Origin: Luteimonas chenhongjianii | GTDB lineage: Bacteria; Pseudomonadota; Gammaproteobacteria; Xanthomonadales; Xanthomonadaceae | Assembly (NCBI RefSeq): GCF_002327105.1 | Contig: NZ_CP023406.1 | Coordinates: forward strand, 1,550,001 to 1,614,000 | Reading direction: 5' to 3' | Length of the DNA: 64,000 nucleotides | Part shown: positions 18,606 through 27,290 of the stretch, piece by piece | How positions within the stretch are numbered: the first letter of the stretch is position 1 | Layout of the letters: each line of letters begins with the position of its first letter | Made by a program: the position numbers and the translations under genes | The notes under the pieces: generated by a model | The model's database searches: none | Seen by the model: the letters and a program-made list of their open reading frames with translations, nothing else | Told to the model about the DNA's origin: nothing

Positions 18606-18821
18606 CCCCTCTCCCTCCGGGAGAGGGTCGGGTGAGGGACGTCGATGCAGATGCGGGATCAAGCATTCGCTTGTGCCGGAGCAGATCGGCGGCAGCTGCA
18701 ACGGTTGCTTGGCGGCGTCTGGAACAGATCCCCTCCTGCGTGGTTGGAAGGGTCACTTTGTCTTGCAGCGCCGCTCGACCGGCTGCCCTCACCCCAACCC
18801 CTCTCCCAGGGGGAGAGGGGC
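18606..18821. repeat. REP-like inverted doublet (copies C1 and C2)
   Basis: C1 (18606-18638, CCCCTCTCCC...GGGTGAGGG) and C2 (18786-18821, CCCTCACCCC...GAGAGGGGC) are inverted copies of the same element, about 150 bp apart. They fill much of the 400 bp between the FNR-like gene and cydA, upstream of the FNR box. Confidence 0.85.
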
Positions 18822-18862
18822 TTGAAGCAGAGCGTCCACTGACAGCAGGCGCGGTCGCAAGC

Positions 18863-18882
18863 GCATTGATCCAGATCAATGC
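18863..18882 (+). promoter_or_regulatory. FNR/ANR box of the cydABX promoter
   Basis: TTGATCCAGATCAA (18866-18879) is an exact match to the TTGAT-N4-ATCAA consensus, and the palindrome extends to GCATTGAT/ATCAATGC. Its centre is about 64 bp before the cydA start. If it acts as a class II activator site at -41.5, transcription would start near 18914. Confidence 0.85.
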
Positions 18883-18936
18883 CGAGCCCGCGGCCGCGGC
18901 GCAACCTGCGCGCATGACCCGTTCCGGCCGCACCCC

Positions 18937-20571
18937 ATGATCGACATGACCGTCGTCGAACTGTCCCGCCTGCAGTTCGCGCTGACCGCGATGTACCACT
19001 TCCTGTTCGTCCCGCTGACCCTGGGGCTGTCTTTCCTGATGGCGATCATGGAAAGCGTCTATGTGATGACCGGCCGCGACGTCTGGCGGCGGATGACGCT
19101 GTTCTGGGGCGTGCTGTTCGGCATCAACTTCGCGGTGGGCGTGGCGACCGGCATCGTCATGGAGTTCCAGTTCGGCATGAACTGGGCCTACTACAGCCAC
19201 TATGTCGGCGACATCTTCGGCGCGCCGCTGGCGATCGAAGGCCTGATGGCGTTCTTCCTCGAAGCCACGTTCATCGGCCTGTTCTTCTTCGGCTGGAACC
19301 GCCTGTCGAAGCTGCAGCACCTGGTGATCACCTGGCTGGTGGCGCTGGGCGCGAACTTCTCCGCGCTGTGGATCCTGGTCGCCAACGGCTGGATGCAGAA
19401 CCCGGTCGGCGCGGTGTTCAACCCCGACACGATGCGCATGGAGATCACCGACTTCATGGCGGTGATCTTCAATCCCGTCGCGCAGGCCAAGTTCGTGCAC
19501 ACGGTCTCGGCCGGCTACGTGACCGGCGCGATCTTCGTGATGTCGGTCAGCGCGTTCTACCTGCTTCGTGGCAAGCACCAGGACATCGCGCGCCGCTCGA
19601 TCGCGGTCGCGGCGAGCTTCGGCCTGGCCTCGGCGCTGAGTGTCGTGGTGCTCGGGGACGAGAGCGGCTACGCCGCCACCGAACACCAGAAGATGAAGCT
19701 CGCCGCGATCGAGGCGATGTGGCACACCGAGCCCGCGCCTGCCGGCTTCACCGTCATCGGCCTGCCGGACCAGGCCAGCCAGTCGAACCGCTTCGAGGTC
19801 AAGATTCCCTGGCTGATGGGGCTGATCGCGACGCGTTCGCTCGATGGCGAAATCCCCGGCATCCTTGAACTCGTCGAGCGCGCCGAACACCGCATCCGCG
19901 GCGGCCAGTTCGCCTACGCCGCGCTGGAGCGCCTGCGTGAGGACCGCAACGACACCGCCGCGCGCGAAGCCTTCGACCGGCACTGGGCGGATCTGGGCCA
20001 TGCGCTGCTGCTCAAGCGCTATCGAGACGACATCCTGGCCGCTTCCGAGGCCGAGATCTCGCAGGCCGCGCTGGACACCGTGCCGCGCGTGGCGCCGCTG
20101 TTCTGGACCTTCCGCATCATGGCCGTCATCGGCTTCTACCTCATCGCGTTCTTCGCCATCGCCTTCTGGCTGGTGAGCCGCAACCGCATCGAGGACAGCC
20201 GGCGTTTCCTGTGGGTCGCACTGTTCAGCCTGCCGCTGCCGTGGATCGCCATCGAATGCGGCTGGTTCGTCGCCGAGTACGGTCGCCAGCCCTGGGCCGT
20301 GGAAGGCGTGTTGCCGACGTTCTATGCAGCCTCGGGCATCGCGCTCAAGGACATCCTGATCTCGCTGGCGGGCTTCGTGATCATCTACACGGGTCTGGCG
20401 ATCGTCGCGGCCAAGCTGATGCTCAACGCGATCCGCAAGGGCCCGGACGTGCTCGCCCCGCCTGCGCACGACGCCGCGCCCGCCGCTGTCGACGATCCGG
20501 TGCCCGATCGGGACGGTCTGCCGCTGCAGGCTGCCGACGATCTCGATCCCGCCCCCAACGCGCGCGCCTGA
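18937..20571 (+). CDS. cydA: Cytochrome bd ubiquinol oxidase subunit I
   Basis: CydA carries quinol oxidation and the hemes b558, b595 and d of the high-affinity terminal oxidase. The 544 residues follow E. coli CydA closely: V-E-L-S-R-L-Q-F-A-L-T-A-M-Y-H with His21 (E. coli His19), E-F-Q-F-G-x-N-W, G-L-M-A-F-F-L-E and W-F-V-A-E-Y-G-R-Q-P-W. The quinol loop is the long (L) type, with G-D-E-S-G-Y-x-x-x-x-x-Q-x-x-K-L-A-A-I-E-A and S-R-N-R-I near the C-terminal side. A 60-residue Pro/Ala/Asp-rich tail is non-conserved. First gene of cydABX under the FNR box. Confidence 0.97.
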   Translation: MIDMTVVELSRLQFALTAMYHFLFVPLTLGLSFLMAIMESVYVMTGRDVWRRMTLFWGVLFGINFAVGVATGIVMEFQFGMNWAYYSHYVGDIFGAPLAIEGLMAFFLEATFIGLFFFGWNRLSKLQHLVITWLVALGANFSALWILVANGWMQNPVGAVFNPDTMRMEITDFMAVIFNPVAQAKFVHTVSAGYVTGAIFVMSVSAFYLLRGKHQDIARRSIAVAASFGLASALSVVVLGDESGYAATEHQKMKLAAIEAMWHTEPAPAGFTVIGLPDQASQSNRFEVKIPWLMGLIATRSLDGEIPGILELVERAEHRIRGGQFAYAALERLREDRNDTAAREAFDRHWADLGHALLLKRYRDDILAASEAEISQAALDTVPRVAPLFWTFRIMAVIGFYLIAFFAIAFWLVSRNRIEDSRRFLWVALFSLPLPWIAIECGWFVAEYGRQPWAVEGVLPTFYAASGIALKDILISLAGFVIIYTGLAIVAAKLMLNAIRKGPDVLAPPAHDAAPAAVDDPVPDRDGLPLQAADDLDPAPNARA

Positions 20572-20595
20572 CGCGTCTGCCCCAGGACATTCCCC

Positions 20596-21744
20596 ATGGA
20601 CTTCATTCCCCTCGACTACGCCACGCTGCGCCTGATCTGGTGGCTGCTGCTGGGCGTGCTGCTCATCGGCTTCGCAGTGATGGACGGTTTCGATCTCGGC
20701 GTGGGCACGTTGTTGCCGTTCGTCGCCAGGACCGATGCGGAGCGTCGCATCGTCGTCAACACCATCGGCCCGGTCTGGGAGGGCAACCAGGTCTGGCTGA
20801 TCCTCGGCGGCGGTGCGATCTTCGCCGCATTCCCCCCGCTGTACGCAGTGAGTTTCTCGGGGTTCTACCTCGCGATGTTCCTGATCCTGTTCGCGCTGAT
20901 CCTGCGGCCGGTCGGCTTCAAGTTCCGCGGCAAGGTCGAGAACACGCGTTGGAAGCAGACCTGGGACTGGGCGCTGTTCATCGGCGGCGCGGTGCCCGCG
21001 CTGATCTTCGGCGTGGCGGTGGGCAACGTGCTGCTCGGCGTGCCGTTCCATTTCACTCCCGAGCTGCGCCCGGTCTACACCGGTGGTTTCTTCGCGTTGC
21101 TGACGCCGTTCGCACTCCTCGCCGGCTTGGTCAGCGTGAGCCTGCTGGTCGCGCACGGTGCGGCGATGCTGGTGATCAAGACCGATGGTCCGATCGCGAA
21201 CCGCGCCGCCCGCTACGGCAGCGTCGCGGCCCTGGCGGGTGCATTGCTGTTCGTCGGCGCCGGGGTGTGGATCGCGACCGGAATCGACGGGTTCCGCATC
21301 GAATCGGTGGTCGATGGCGGCCTTCCGTCCAATCCGCTGCACAAGCAGGTGATGACGGCGCCGGGCGCGTGGATGGACAACTATCAGACGATGCCATGGT
21401 CGATGCTCGCCCCGCTGCTGGGCATCGCCGGCGCGCTCGCCTCGGCCTGGCTGCTGCGCATGCGCTTCGGGATGTCGGCGTTCATCGCGTCGGGCGTGTC
21501 CATCGCCAGCGTGATCCTGACCGTCGGCTTTGCGATCTTCCCGTTCCTGCTGCCGTCATCGAGCATGCCCTCGGCCGGACTCACCCTGTGGGATGCCTCC
21601 AGCAGCCGAATGACGCTGTGGATCATGCTGCTGGCGACGATCGTGTTCCTGCCGCTGGTGCTGGCCTACACCAGCTGGGTCTACCGCGTGCTGCGCGGCA
21701 AGGTCACCGACGCCAGCGTCGCCGACACCCCCAACGCGTACTGA
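20596..21744 (+). CDS. cydB: Cytochrome bd ubiquinol oxidase subunit II
   Basis: CydB is the second large integral subunit of the bd oxidase and supports heme binding and proton delivery. The 382 residues have the expected N-terminus M-D-x-I-P-L-D-Y-x-x-L-R-x-I-W-W, then V-M-D-G-F-D-L-G-V-G-T-L-L-P-F and G-P-V-W-E-G-N-Q-V-W-L-I, with eight to nine transmembrane helices. Length matches E. coli CydB (379). It starts 24 bp after cydA and is followed 28 bp later by cydX. Confidence 0.97.
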   Translation: MDFIPLDYATLRLIWWLLLGVLLIGFAVMDGFDLGVGTLLPFVARTDAERRIVVNTIGPVWEGNQVWLILGGGAIFAAFPPLYAVSFSGFYLAMFLILFALILRPVGFKFRGKVENTRWKQTWDWALFIGGAVPALIFGVAVGNVLLGVPFHFTPELRPVYTGGFFALLTPFALLAGLVSVSLLVAHGAAMLVIKTDGPIANRAARYGSVAALAGALLFVGAGVWIATGIDGFRIESVVDGGLPSNPLHKQVMTAPGAWMDNYQTMPWSMLAPLLGIAGALASAWLLRMRFGMSAFIASGVSIASVILTVGFAIFPFLLPSSSMPSAGLTLWDASSSRMTLWIMLLATIVFLPLVLAYTSWVYRVLRGKVTDASVADTPNAY

Positions 21745-21772
21745 CAGCGCCCACTCTCAAGGAAACGACACC

Positions 21773-21883
21773 ATGTGGTACTTCGCCTGGATCCTCGGCA
21801 TCGGCCTGGCCGCGACGTTCGCGATCCTCAACGGCATGTGGTTCGAAGTGCGCGAGCAGCGCCGCGTGCGCGCCGACCACTGA
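21773..21883 (+). CDS. cydX: Cytochrome bd small subunit CydX
   Basis: A 36-codon gene encoding M-W-Y-F-A-W-I-L-G-I-G-L-A and then A-I-L-N-G-M-W-F-E, the single-helix signature of CydX/YbgT, which is needed for assembly and stability of the bd oxidase. An AAGGAA Shine-Dalgarno lies about 7 bp before ATG 21773. It ends at TGA 21881-21883. Its place directly after cydB is the usual one. Confidence 0.93.
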   Translation: MWYFAWILGIGLAATFAILNGMWFEVREQRRVRADH

Positions 21884-22023
21884 CGTGTGCAGGCAGCGGG
21901 CCGGCGACATCGGGCCCGCCCACGCGCGACGGGCGTAACGGAGGCGGGCGGTTGGCCCGGAACTCACGTCCGCACACGCTCGGCGGCGCGACACTGCGGG
22001 TCACCGTCCACGGAGCTCGCCCG

Positions 22024-22236
22024 ATGACCCAAGACAACACCCCCGACACCGCGCGCGGACCGCTGGAGAAGACGCGCACGCCAGACGCCCCCAAGGTCCC
22101 CGGCGAATCGGCCGAGAAGCGCGATCAGGACGAACGCAACGACCCGGCCTCGATGCCGGGCGCGGTGGCGGGCAATACCGCGCGTCGCAGCGGCGACGGC
22201 CCCCCGGGCAATCCGGGCAACCGCAAGCGGGACTGA
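22024..22236 (+). CDS. Hypothetical small disordered protein
   Basis: A 70-residue, highly charged product starting M-T-Q-D-N-T-P-D, with many Pro, Gly, Arg, Lys, Asp and Glu and no hydrophobic core. It is expected to be intrinsically disordered, in the style of small stress-type hydrophilic proteins. Third codon positions are mostly G or C, which supports coding. It stands alone 140 bp after cydX. I do not recognise the family. Confidence 0.5.
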   Translation: MTQDNTPDTARGPLEKTRTPDAPKVPGESAEKRDQDERNDPASMPGAVAGNTARRSGDGPPGNPGNRKRD

Positions 22237-22423
22237 GACGGTCCATCGGCTGCGGCGTCGACGATATGGCGGGGGCCATGCGCCACCCGATCACGCTGAA
22301 GCGTGCGTCTCCTGTCGCACGCGCGTCGGATGCGGTCGACACGCCCTGCGCGACGGCTTAAGCCGCAGGCGCTGGTCCTGGGCCGCTCGCCGCAACCTCG
22401 GATTTCAGGGCAAAGCATCAGGC

Positions 22424-22450
22424 ACAAAAAAACCCGCCTTGGCGGGTTTG
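22424..22450 (-). terminator. Terminator of tRNA-Leu copy 1
   Basis: Read on the minus strand, AAACCCGCC / GGCGGGTTT (9 bp, 22430-22449) with a two-base loop is followed by a run of seven Ts. It lies about 30 bp after the tRNA 3' end and is part of the duplicated unit. Confidence 0.85.
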
Positions 22451-22481
22451 ATGTTCACAGGTGGTAAGCCTGCGATGACCT

Positions 22482-22568
22482 TGGTGCCCGGGAGAGGACT
22501 CGAACCTCCACGGAGTTGCCCCCGCTAGCACCTGAAGCTAGTGCGTCTACCAATTCCGCCACCCGGGC
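22482..22568 (-). tRNA. tRNA-Leu (anticodon CAG), copy 1
   Basis: On the minus strand, an 87-nt class II tRNA with acceptor GCCCGGG / CCCGGGC, anticodon stem CTAGC / GCTAG around loop TTCAGGT (anticodon CAG, reads CUG), a long variable arm, T-loop GTTCGAGTC and encoded CCA at 22482-22484. CUG is the main Leu codon in this genome. Identical to copy 2. Confidence 0.96.
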
Positions 22569-22658
22569 AGGTCAGGGCGCGAATTCTGCGGGCCCGCGAT
22601 GCGGCTGTCAATGCGCCGCGAAGAAGCGGCACCCGGCGGGGCGATGCAGTGCAGGTCC

Positions 22659-23081
22659 TCAGAACGGCTTTGCCAGTGCCAGCCCGACAATGGCCAGGGC
22701 GGCCAGCAAGGTCAGCAGCGCTGCTTGGCGCAGGACCATCGGCAATGGACTCGGTGCCTGCGCACGCACGATGCGCCCCAGCGCATGGTCGAGCAGGACC
22801 TGCATCACCACCAGCGAGGCGACAAGGACCAGCTTGATCTGCAGCCAGTGCATCACGATCCAGCCTGCCTGCAGGGCGATGTATCCGCCGCAGCCGAGCA
22901 CCACGAGCATCGCCGGCGTGGTCACCCAGCGGTGCCAGCTGCGCAGGCTCGCAAGCACCGAACGGCCGGCGGCAGAGTCCATCGCACGGTGGAGTGCCAC
23001 GCCGAGCGCCGCGCCCAGCAGCCCGCTCACCCAGGCCGCGGCAGCGGTCACGTGCAGCAGCTTGAGCGCGGCATAGTCCAA
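22659..23081 (-). CDS. CopD/HemJ-like small integral membrane protein
   Basis: The product is 140 residues with four transmembrane helices. The start is probably TTG 23081, with GGAG seven bases before it; no ATG fits. Conserved-looking points are K-L-L-H-V-T-A-A-A-A-W-V-S-G in helix 1, W-H-R-W-V-T-T-P-A-M before helix 2, and H-W-L-Q-I-K-L at helix 3. His-helix 1, T-P-A-M and W-L-x-x-K-L resemble the CopD/HemJ superfamily (copper or heme-related membrane proteins), but the match is by eye only. It lies alone between two copies of a tRNA-Leu gene. Confidence 0.6.
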   Translation of the reverse strand: MDYAALKLLHVTAAAAWVSGLLGAALGVALHRAMDSAAGRSVLASLRSWHRWVTTPAMLVVLGCGGYIALQAGWIVMHWLQIKLVLVASLVVMQVLLDHALGRIVRAQAPSPLPMVLRQAALLTLLAALAIVGLALAKPF

Positions 23082-23153
23082 AGACGGTCTCCGTGAAGCT
23101 CGGGCGCGCGGTCGCGGTGGCCGGAACTTCTTCTGGGCAGCGTGGCGACGGGC

Positions 23154-23180
23154 ACAAAAAAACCCGCCTTGGCGGGTTTG
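23154..23180 (-). terminator. Terminator of tRNA-Leu copy 2
   Basis: Same sequence as 22424-22450, shifted by 730 bp: a 9-bp stem and T run on the minus strand. Confidence 0.85.
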
Positions 23181-23211
23181 ATGTTCGCAGGTGGTAAGCC
23201 TGCGATGACCT

Positions 23212-23298
23212 TGGTGCCCGGGAGAGGACTCGAACCTCCACGGAGTTGCCCCCGCTAGCACCTGAAGCTAGTGCGTCTACCAATTCCGCCACCCGGGC
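23212..23298 (-). tRNA. tRNA-Leu (anticodon CAG), copy 2
   Basis: Identical in sequence to copy 1 (22482-22568), including the encoded CCA. It is transcribed toward the membrane-protein gene and has its own terminator, so both copies should be functional. Upstream of the repeat the two copies have different sequences, so their promoters may differ. Confidence 0.96.
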
Positions 23299-23416
23299 AG
23301 GTCAGGGCGCGTATGTTGTCGATGCGCCGGGCGCTTGTCAACGCGTTTGTGGATGTGGCGCCGGTCGGGGCAAGCATCGATGCGCTCCTCGCAGGCGAAG
23401 CTGTACCATCGCGCCA

Positions 23417-25900
23417 ATGGCTAAACCACCCAGCAAGCGCGGCGGCAGCCGCGACACGTCCGGTCCCGCGAAGCAGGGGGCCCGCAAGCGCGGCCCTGAC
23501 GACGCCGGCCGCCCCCAACGAGACAGCGACAGCGGCGCGCGCGGCGCGACCGCACTGCCGCCGTGGATGCCCGATCCCGGCCTGCAACGGGCCTTGCGCT
23601 CGGGTGCGCCGAAGTCCGCTGCGACCCCCGCGCAGCCACCGCCAGCCGCGGCGCGTGGCGGGCGCTTCGAAGATCCCTACGCCACGCGCGAGGCGGCGCG
23701 CTACGCCAATCCGATCCCCAGTCGCGAAGCGATCCTGCAGGTGCTCGCCGATGCCGACGGGCCGATGACCGCCGAGGAGCTCGCAGCCAAGCTCGGCCTG
23801 ACCGAACCCGACCGCGCCGACGCCCTGGGCAAGCGGGTCGCGGCGATGATGCGCGAAGGCCAGCTGCTGCAGAACCGCCGCGGCGGCCTGGTGCCGGCCA
23901 AGCGCATGGACCTGATCCCGGGCACGGTGATCGCCAATCCCGAAGGCTTCGGTTTCCTGCGCCCCGATTCGGGCAGCGGAGAGGATCTGTTCCTGCCGCC
24001 GGCGGAGATGCGCAAGGCCATGCACGGCGACCGCGTGCTGGCCAGCCTCACCAATGTCGATTCACGCGGCCGGCGCGCCGGTGTCGTCGTCGAGGTACTC
24101 GAGCGGCGCACCACGCGCCTCATGGGCCGTTTCTCGGTCGAACACGGCATCAGCTACGTCGTGCCCGACGATCGCCGCATCCAGCGCAATATCCAGATTC
24201 CCGCCGACGCGCGCCAGGAGGCGCAGCACGGTCAGCTGGTGGTCTGCGAGATCACCGCGCCGGGTGACGCGCACCGCCCGCCGATCGGCCGCGTGCTGAC
24301 CGTGCTCGGTGACGTGCTCAAGCCGTCGCTGGTGGTCGAAGCCGCGATCCATGGCCACAACCTGCCGCACGAGTTCTCGCCGGCGGTGCTCGAGGAAGCC
24401 GCCGCGATACCGGTGGACGTGGAAGAACGGATGATCGGCGGCCGCGTCGATCTGCGCAGCCTGCCGCTGGTGACGATCGACGGCGAGGACGCCAAGGATT
24501 TCGACGACGCGGTGTACTGCGAGCCCAACCGCGACGGCTTCCGCCTGGTGGTCGCGATCGCCGACGTGTCCAACTACGTGCGCCCCGGCATGCCGCTCGA
24601 CGACGAGGCCCAGTTGCGCGCGACCAGCGTGTACTTCCCCGGGTTCGTCGTGCCGATGCTGCCCGAAACGTTGTCCAACGGCATCTGTTCGCTCAAGCCC
24701 AAGGTCGACCGCATGTGCTTCGTCTGCGACATGCAGGTGCAGCGCGACGGCACGGTGTCGCATTCGAAGTTCTACGAGGCGGTGATGTATTCGCACGCGC
24801 GCCTGACCTACACCCAGGTGTGGAAGGCGGTCGGCGAGGACGATGCCGAAACGCGCGCGGCGATCGCGCCGGTGCTGCCGCAGGTCGAGCGCCTGCACCA
24901 GCTCTACGCGGTGCTCGCCAAGGCCCGGGCCAAGCGCGGCGCGATCGAGTTCGAGAGCAGCGAGGTGCGTTTCGTGCTCGACAACACCGGCGAGGTCACC
25001 CAGGCCGGCATGCTCCAGCGCAACGATGCGCACAAGCTGATCGAGGAATGCATGATCGCGGCCAATGTCCAGGCTGCGGAATTCCTGCTCGAAGCCGGCA
25101 TTCCCGCGCCGTTCCGCGTCCACGACAAGCCGCCGGAGTCGAAGTACGCCGACCTGCTGGAGTTCCTCAAGGAGTTCTCGCTGCGCCTGCCGCCGTGGTC
25201 GAAGGTGCAGCCCAAGGACTTCACCCAGCTGCTGAAGAAGATCCGCGAACGACCCGATGCGACCCTGCTCGAGTCGGTGCTGCTGCGCAGCCAGAGCCAG
25301 GCGGTCTACACGACCGAGAACATCGGCCACTTCGGCCTGGCTCTTGCCGCGTATGCGCACTTCACCTCGCCGATCCGCCGCTATCCGGACCTGCTGGTGC
25401 ATCGCGCGATCAAGCACGTGCTGTCGGGCCAGCCGCTGGCGAAGTTCCTCTACACGCCGCGCCTGATGGAGAGCCTGTCGCTGCAGTGCTCGGAGCGCGC
25501 GCGACGCGCCGACGAGGCCGAGCGCGAAGTCGACGAGCGCTACCGGGCGGCATGGATGGAGCAGCATGTCGGCGGCCAGTTCGACGGCGTGATCAGCGGC
25601 GTGACCAGCTTCGGTCTGTTCGTTGAACTCGATCAGTCGAAGGTCAACGGCCTGGTCCACGTCACCCAGCTGCCGAACGATTTCTACAGCTTCGATCCGA
25701 TCCGGCGGACCCTCAACGGCCAGCGCGCCGGGCGCGAATACCGCCTGGGCGACCGGGTGCGGATCATCGTGCTCAAGGCCAGCCTGGAAGATCGCAAGAT
25801 CGATTTCCGGCTCGTCGATCCGGATGCGGCCGAGCAGGGTGGGCCGAAACCGCTCCCGCCGCGCGGCAAGCCGGCCAAGCGCGAAAAGAAGCCTTACTGA
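23417..25900 (+). CDS. rnr: Ribonuclease R
   Basis: RNase R is a processive 3'-5' hydrolytic exoribonuclease that degrades structured RNA and works in trans-translation and rRNA quality control. The 827 residues (E. coli 813) have an N-terminal basic region, a winged-helix domain (about 105-165), cold-shock domains, the RNB catalytic domain with acidic motif I-D-G-E-D-A-K-D-F-D-D-A, and a C-terminal S1 domain (G-V-I-S-G-V-T-S-F-G-L-F-V-E-L) followed by a short basic tail. ATG 23417 gives M-A-K-P-P-S-K-R; upstream frame sequence overlaps tRNA-Leu. The GFA gene follows 10 bp later and rlmB next, as in the common rnr-rlmB pairing. Confidence 0.96.
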   Translation: MAKPPSKRGGSRDTSGPAKQGARKRGPDDAGRPQRDSDSGARGATALPPWMPDPGLQRALRSGAPKSAATPAQPPPAAARGGRFEDPYATREAARYANPIPSREAILQVLADADGPMTAEELAAKLGLTEPDRADALGKRVAAMMREGQLLQNRRGGLVPAKRMDLIPGTVIANPEGFGFLRPDSGSGEDLFLPPAEMRKAMHGDRVLASLTNVDSRGRRAGVVVEVLERRTTRLMGRFSVEHGISYVVPDDRRIQRNIQIPADARQEAQHGQLVVCEITAPGDAHRPPIGRVLTVLGDVLKPSLVVEAAIHGHNLPHEFSPAVLEEAAAIPVDVEERMIGGRVDLRSLPLVTIDGEDAKDFDDAVYCEPNRDGFRLVVAIADVSNYVRPGMPLDDEAQLRATSVYFPGFVVPMLPETLSNGICSLKPKVDRMCFVCDMQVQRDGTVSHSKFYEAVMYSHARLTYTQVWKAVGEDDAETRAAIAPVLPQVERLHQLYAVLAKARAKRGAIEFESSEVRFVLDNTGEVTQAGMLQRNDAHKLIEECMIAANVQAAEFLLEAGIPAPFRVHDKPPESKYADLLEFLKEFSLRLPPWSKVQPKDFTQLLKKIRERPDATLLESVLLRSQSQAVYTTENIGHFGLALAAYAHFTSPIRRYPDLLVHRAIKHVLSGQPLAKFLYTPRLMESLSLQCSERARRADEAEREVDERYRAAWMEQHVGGQFDGVISGVTSFGLFVELDQSKVNGLVHVTQLPNDFYSFDPIRRTLNGQRAGREYRLGDRVRIIVLKASLEDRKIDFRLVDPDAAEQGGPKPLPPRGKPAKREKKPY

Positions 25901-25910
25901 GGTCACGCCC

Positions 25911-26366
25911 GTGGACAGTGCGCAAGCGGTGTACACGGGCGGCTGCCAATGCGGCGCGGTGCGCTTCCGGGCGCCGGGCCTGCTGGAGGCCTCGGTCTGT
26001 CATTGCCGCATGTGCCAGAAGGCCTTCGGTGCGTACTACGCACCGCTGGTCTCGGTCGAAGAGGCCACGTTCCGATGGACCCGCGGCGCGCCCCGGCGCT
26101 ATGCATCGTCGAACCTGGTGCAACGCGGCTTCTGCGCCGACTGCGGAACGCCGCTGACCTACGAGTCGCCCCAGGGGCTGGCCATTGCCGCAGGTGCGTT
26201 CGACACACCGGCGCGTCTGCCGCCGGTGATCCAGTACGGCACCGAGGCGGCGCTGCCGTTCGTGGACGCGCTGGCGCAGCTTCCCAGGCGGCGCAGCGAC
26301 GACGAGGCCGCGAGCGCGTTCATGGCCGACATCGTCTCCAACCAGCACCCAGATCACGACACCTGA
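25911..26366 (+). CDS. GFA-family (glutathione-dependent formaldehyde-activating-like) zinc protein
   Basis: The product is 151 residues with the GFA/CENP-V fold cysteines: G-G-C-Q-C-G-A-V, C-H-C-R-M-C-Q-K and F-C-A-D-C-G-T-P-L, which bind two zinc ions. GTG 25911 is the likely start, with GAGGT overlapping the rnr stop codon. The family includes S-hydroxymethylglutathione synthase, but most small members have no proven reaction. It sits between rnr and rlmB, so co-transcription is likely. Confidence 0.88.
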   Translation: MDSAQAVYTGGCQCGAVRFRAPGLLEASVCHCRMCQKAFGAYYAPLVSVEEATFRWTRGAPRRYASSNLVQRGFCADCGTPLTYESPQGLAIAAGAFDTPARLPPVIQYGTEAALPFVDALAQLPRRRSDDEAASAFMADIVSNQHPDHDT

Positions 26367-26439
26367 GCCGCCGCGCAGGGCCTGCTCAGGCGCGCTCGTG
26401 TACGCTTGCCGACCCGTTTCCCGTCTCTCCAGCGCACGT

Positions 26440-27204
26440 ATGAGCAACAAGCAGAACCAGTGGATCGTCGGCATCAATGCCGTCGCGGCGGCCGTCGAGC
26501 ACGACGCCGAGAACGTGCGCGAGGTCCTGCTCGAAGCCGGCGCGAAGAATCCGCGCATCGTCGAGATCGAATCGAGCGCGCGTCGCCGCGACATCGACGT
26601 GCGCCGGGTCAACCAGCAGGCGCTCGATGGCGTCGCCGGCGGCCTGCGCCACCAGGGCGCGGTTGCGCGCTATGCGGCGGCGAAAACCTGGGACGAGGAC
26701 GAACTCGAAGGCCTGGTGGAGGCCGCCGAGGGCAAGGCCCTGCTGCTGGTGCTCGACGGTGTGCAGGATCCGCACAACCTCGGCGCCTGCCTGCGCAGCG
26801 CAGCCGCGGCCGGGGTCACTGCAGTCGTGATTCCCAAGGACAAGGCGGTGCAGGTCAATGCCACGGTGCGCAAGACATCCGCCGGCGCCGCGGACAGCGT
26901 GCCGGTCGTGCGCGTGACCAACCTGTCGCGCACGCTGCGCGACCTGCAGAAGCTCGGCGTCTGGATCTACGGCCTGGCCGGCGAGGCCGACGCGTCGCTG
27001 TATGCGCTCGATCTGCGCGGCAACGTCGCCCTGGTACTGGGCGGCGAAGCCGACGGCCTGCGTCGCCTGACCCGCGAACATTGCGACCAGTTGGTGACGA
27101 TCCCGATGCCCGGCGTCGATGTGGCCGGTGGCGTGGAGAGCCTCAACGTGTCGGTGGCCGCAGGTGTGACCCTGTTCGAAGCGGTCCGCCAGCGCCAGGG
27201 CTGA
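26440..27204 (+). CDS. rlmB: 23S rRNA (guanosine-2'-O)-methyltransferase RlmB
   Basis: RlmB methylates the ribose of G2251 in the 23S rRNA P-loop. The 254 residues have an N-terminal L30e-like substrate-binding domain and a SPOUT (trefoil-knot) domain with D-G-V-Q-D-P-H-N-L-G-A-C-L-R-S, L-V-L-G-G-E-A-D-G-L and the SAM-binding E-S-L-N-V-S-V-A-A-G. The loop before E-S-L-N-V-S has a few extra residues (P-G-V-D-V-A-G-G) compared with E. coli. ATG 26440 matches the family start. Downstream of rnr, as in many gammaproteobacteria. Confidence 0.95.
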   Translation: MSNKQNQWIVGINAVAAAVEHDAENVREVLLEAGAKNPRIVEIESSARRRDIDVRRVNQQALDGVAGGLRHQGAVARYAAAKTWDEDELEGLVEAAEGKALLLVLDGVQDPHNLGACLRSAAAAGVTAVVIPKDKAVQVNATVRKTSAGAADSVPVVRVTNLSRTLRDLQKLGVWIYGLAGEADASLYALDLRGNVALVLGGEADGLRRLTREHCDQLVTIPMPGVDVAGGVESLNVSVAAGVTLFEAVRQRQG

Positions 27205-27290
27205 CCCCGGGAAACCTCCGTGGCAGGCGGTGCGTGCGTGCACGCCAGGGACGGCGAGGGGCGAGCGCGCGTCCGTGTGTGTTGCCCTGA

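Larger units (their letters stand above)
22421..23311. repeat. 161-bp direct repeats carrying tRNA-Leu and its terminator
   Basis: 22421-22581 and 23151-23311 are identical except for one base (A at 22457, G at 23187). Each unit holds the terminator, the tRNA and about 12 bp of upstream sequence. The 569 bp between them contain the small membrane-protein gene. Confidence 0.92.

Noticed and set aside
22421..23311. Integrative element with att repeats in tRNA-Leu
   Set aside because: Repeats in a tRNA gene suggest attL/attR, but both tRNAs are complete, the unit includes the terminator, and there is no integrase or mobile cargo between them.
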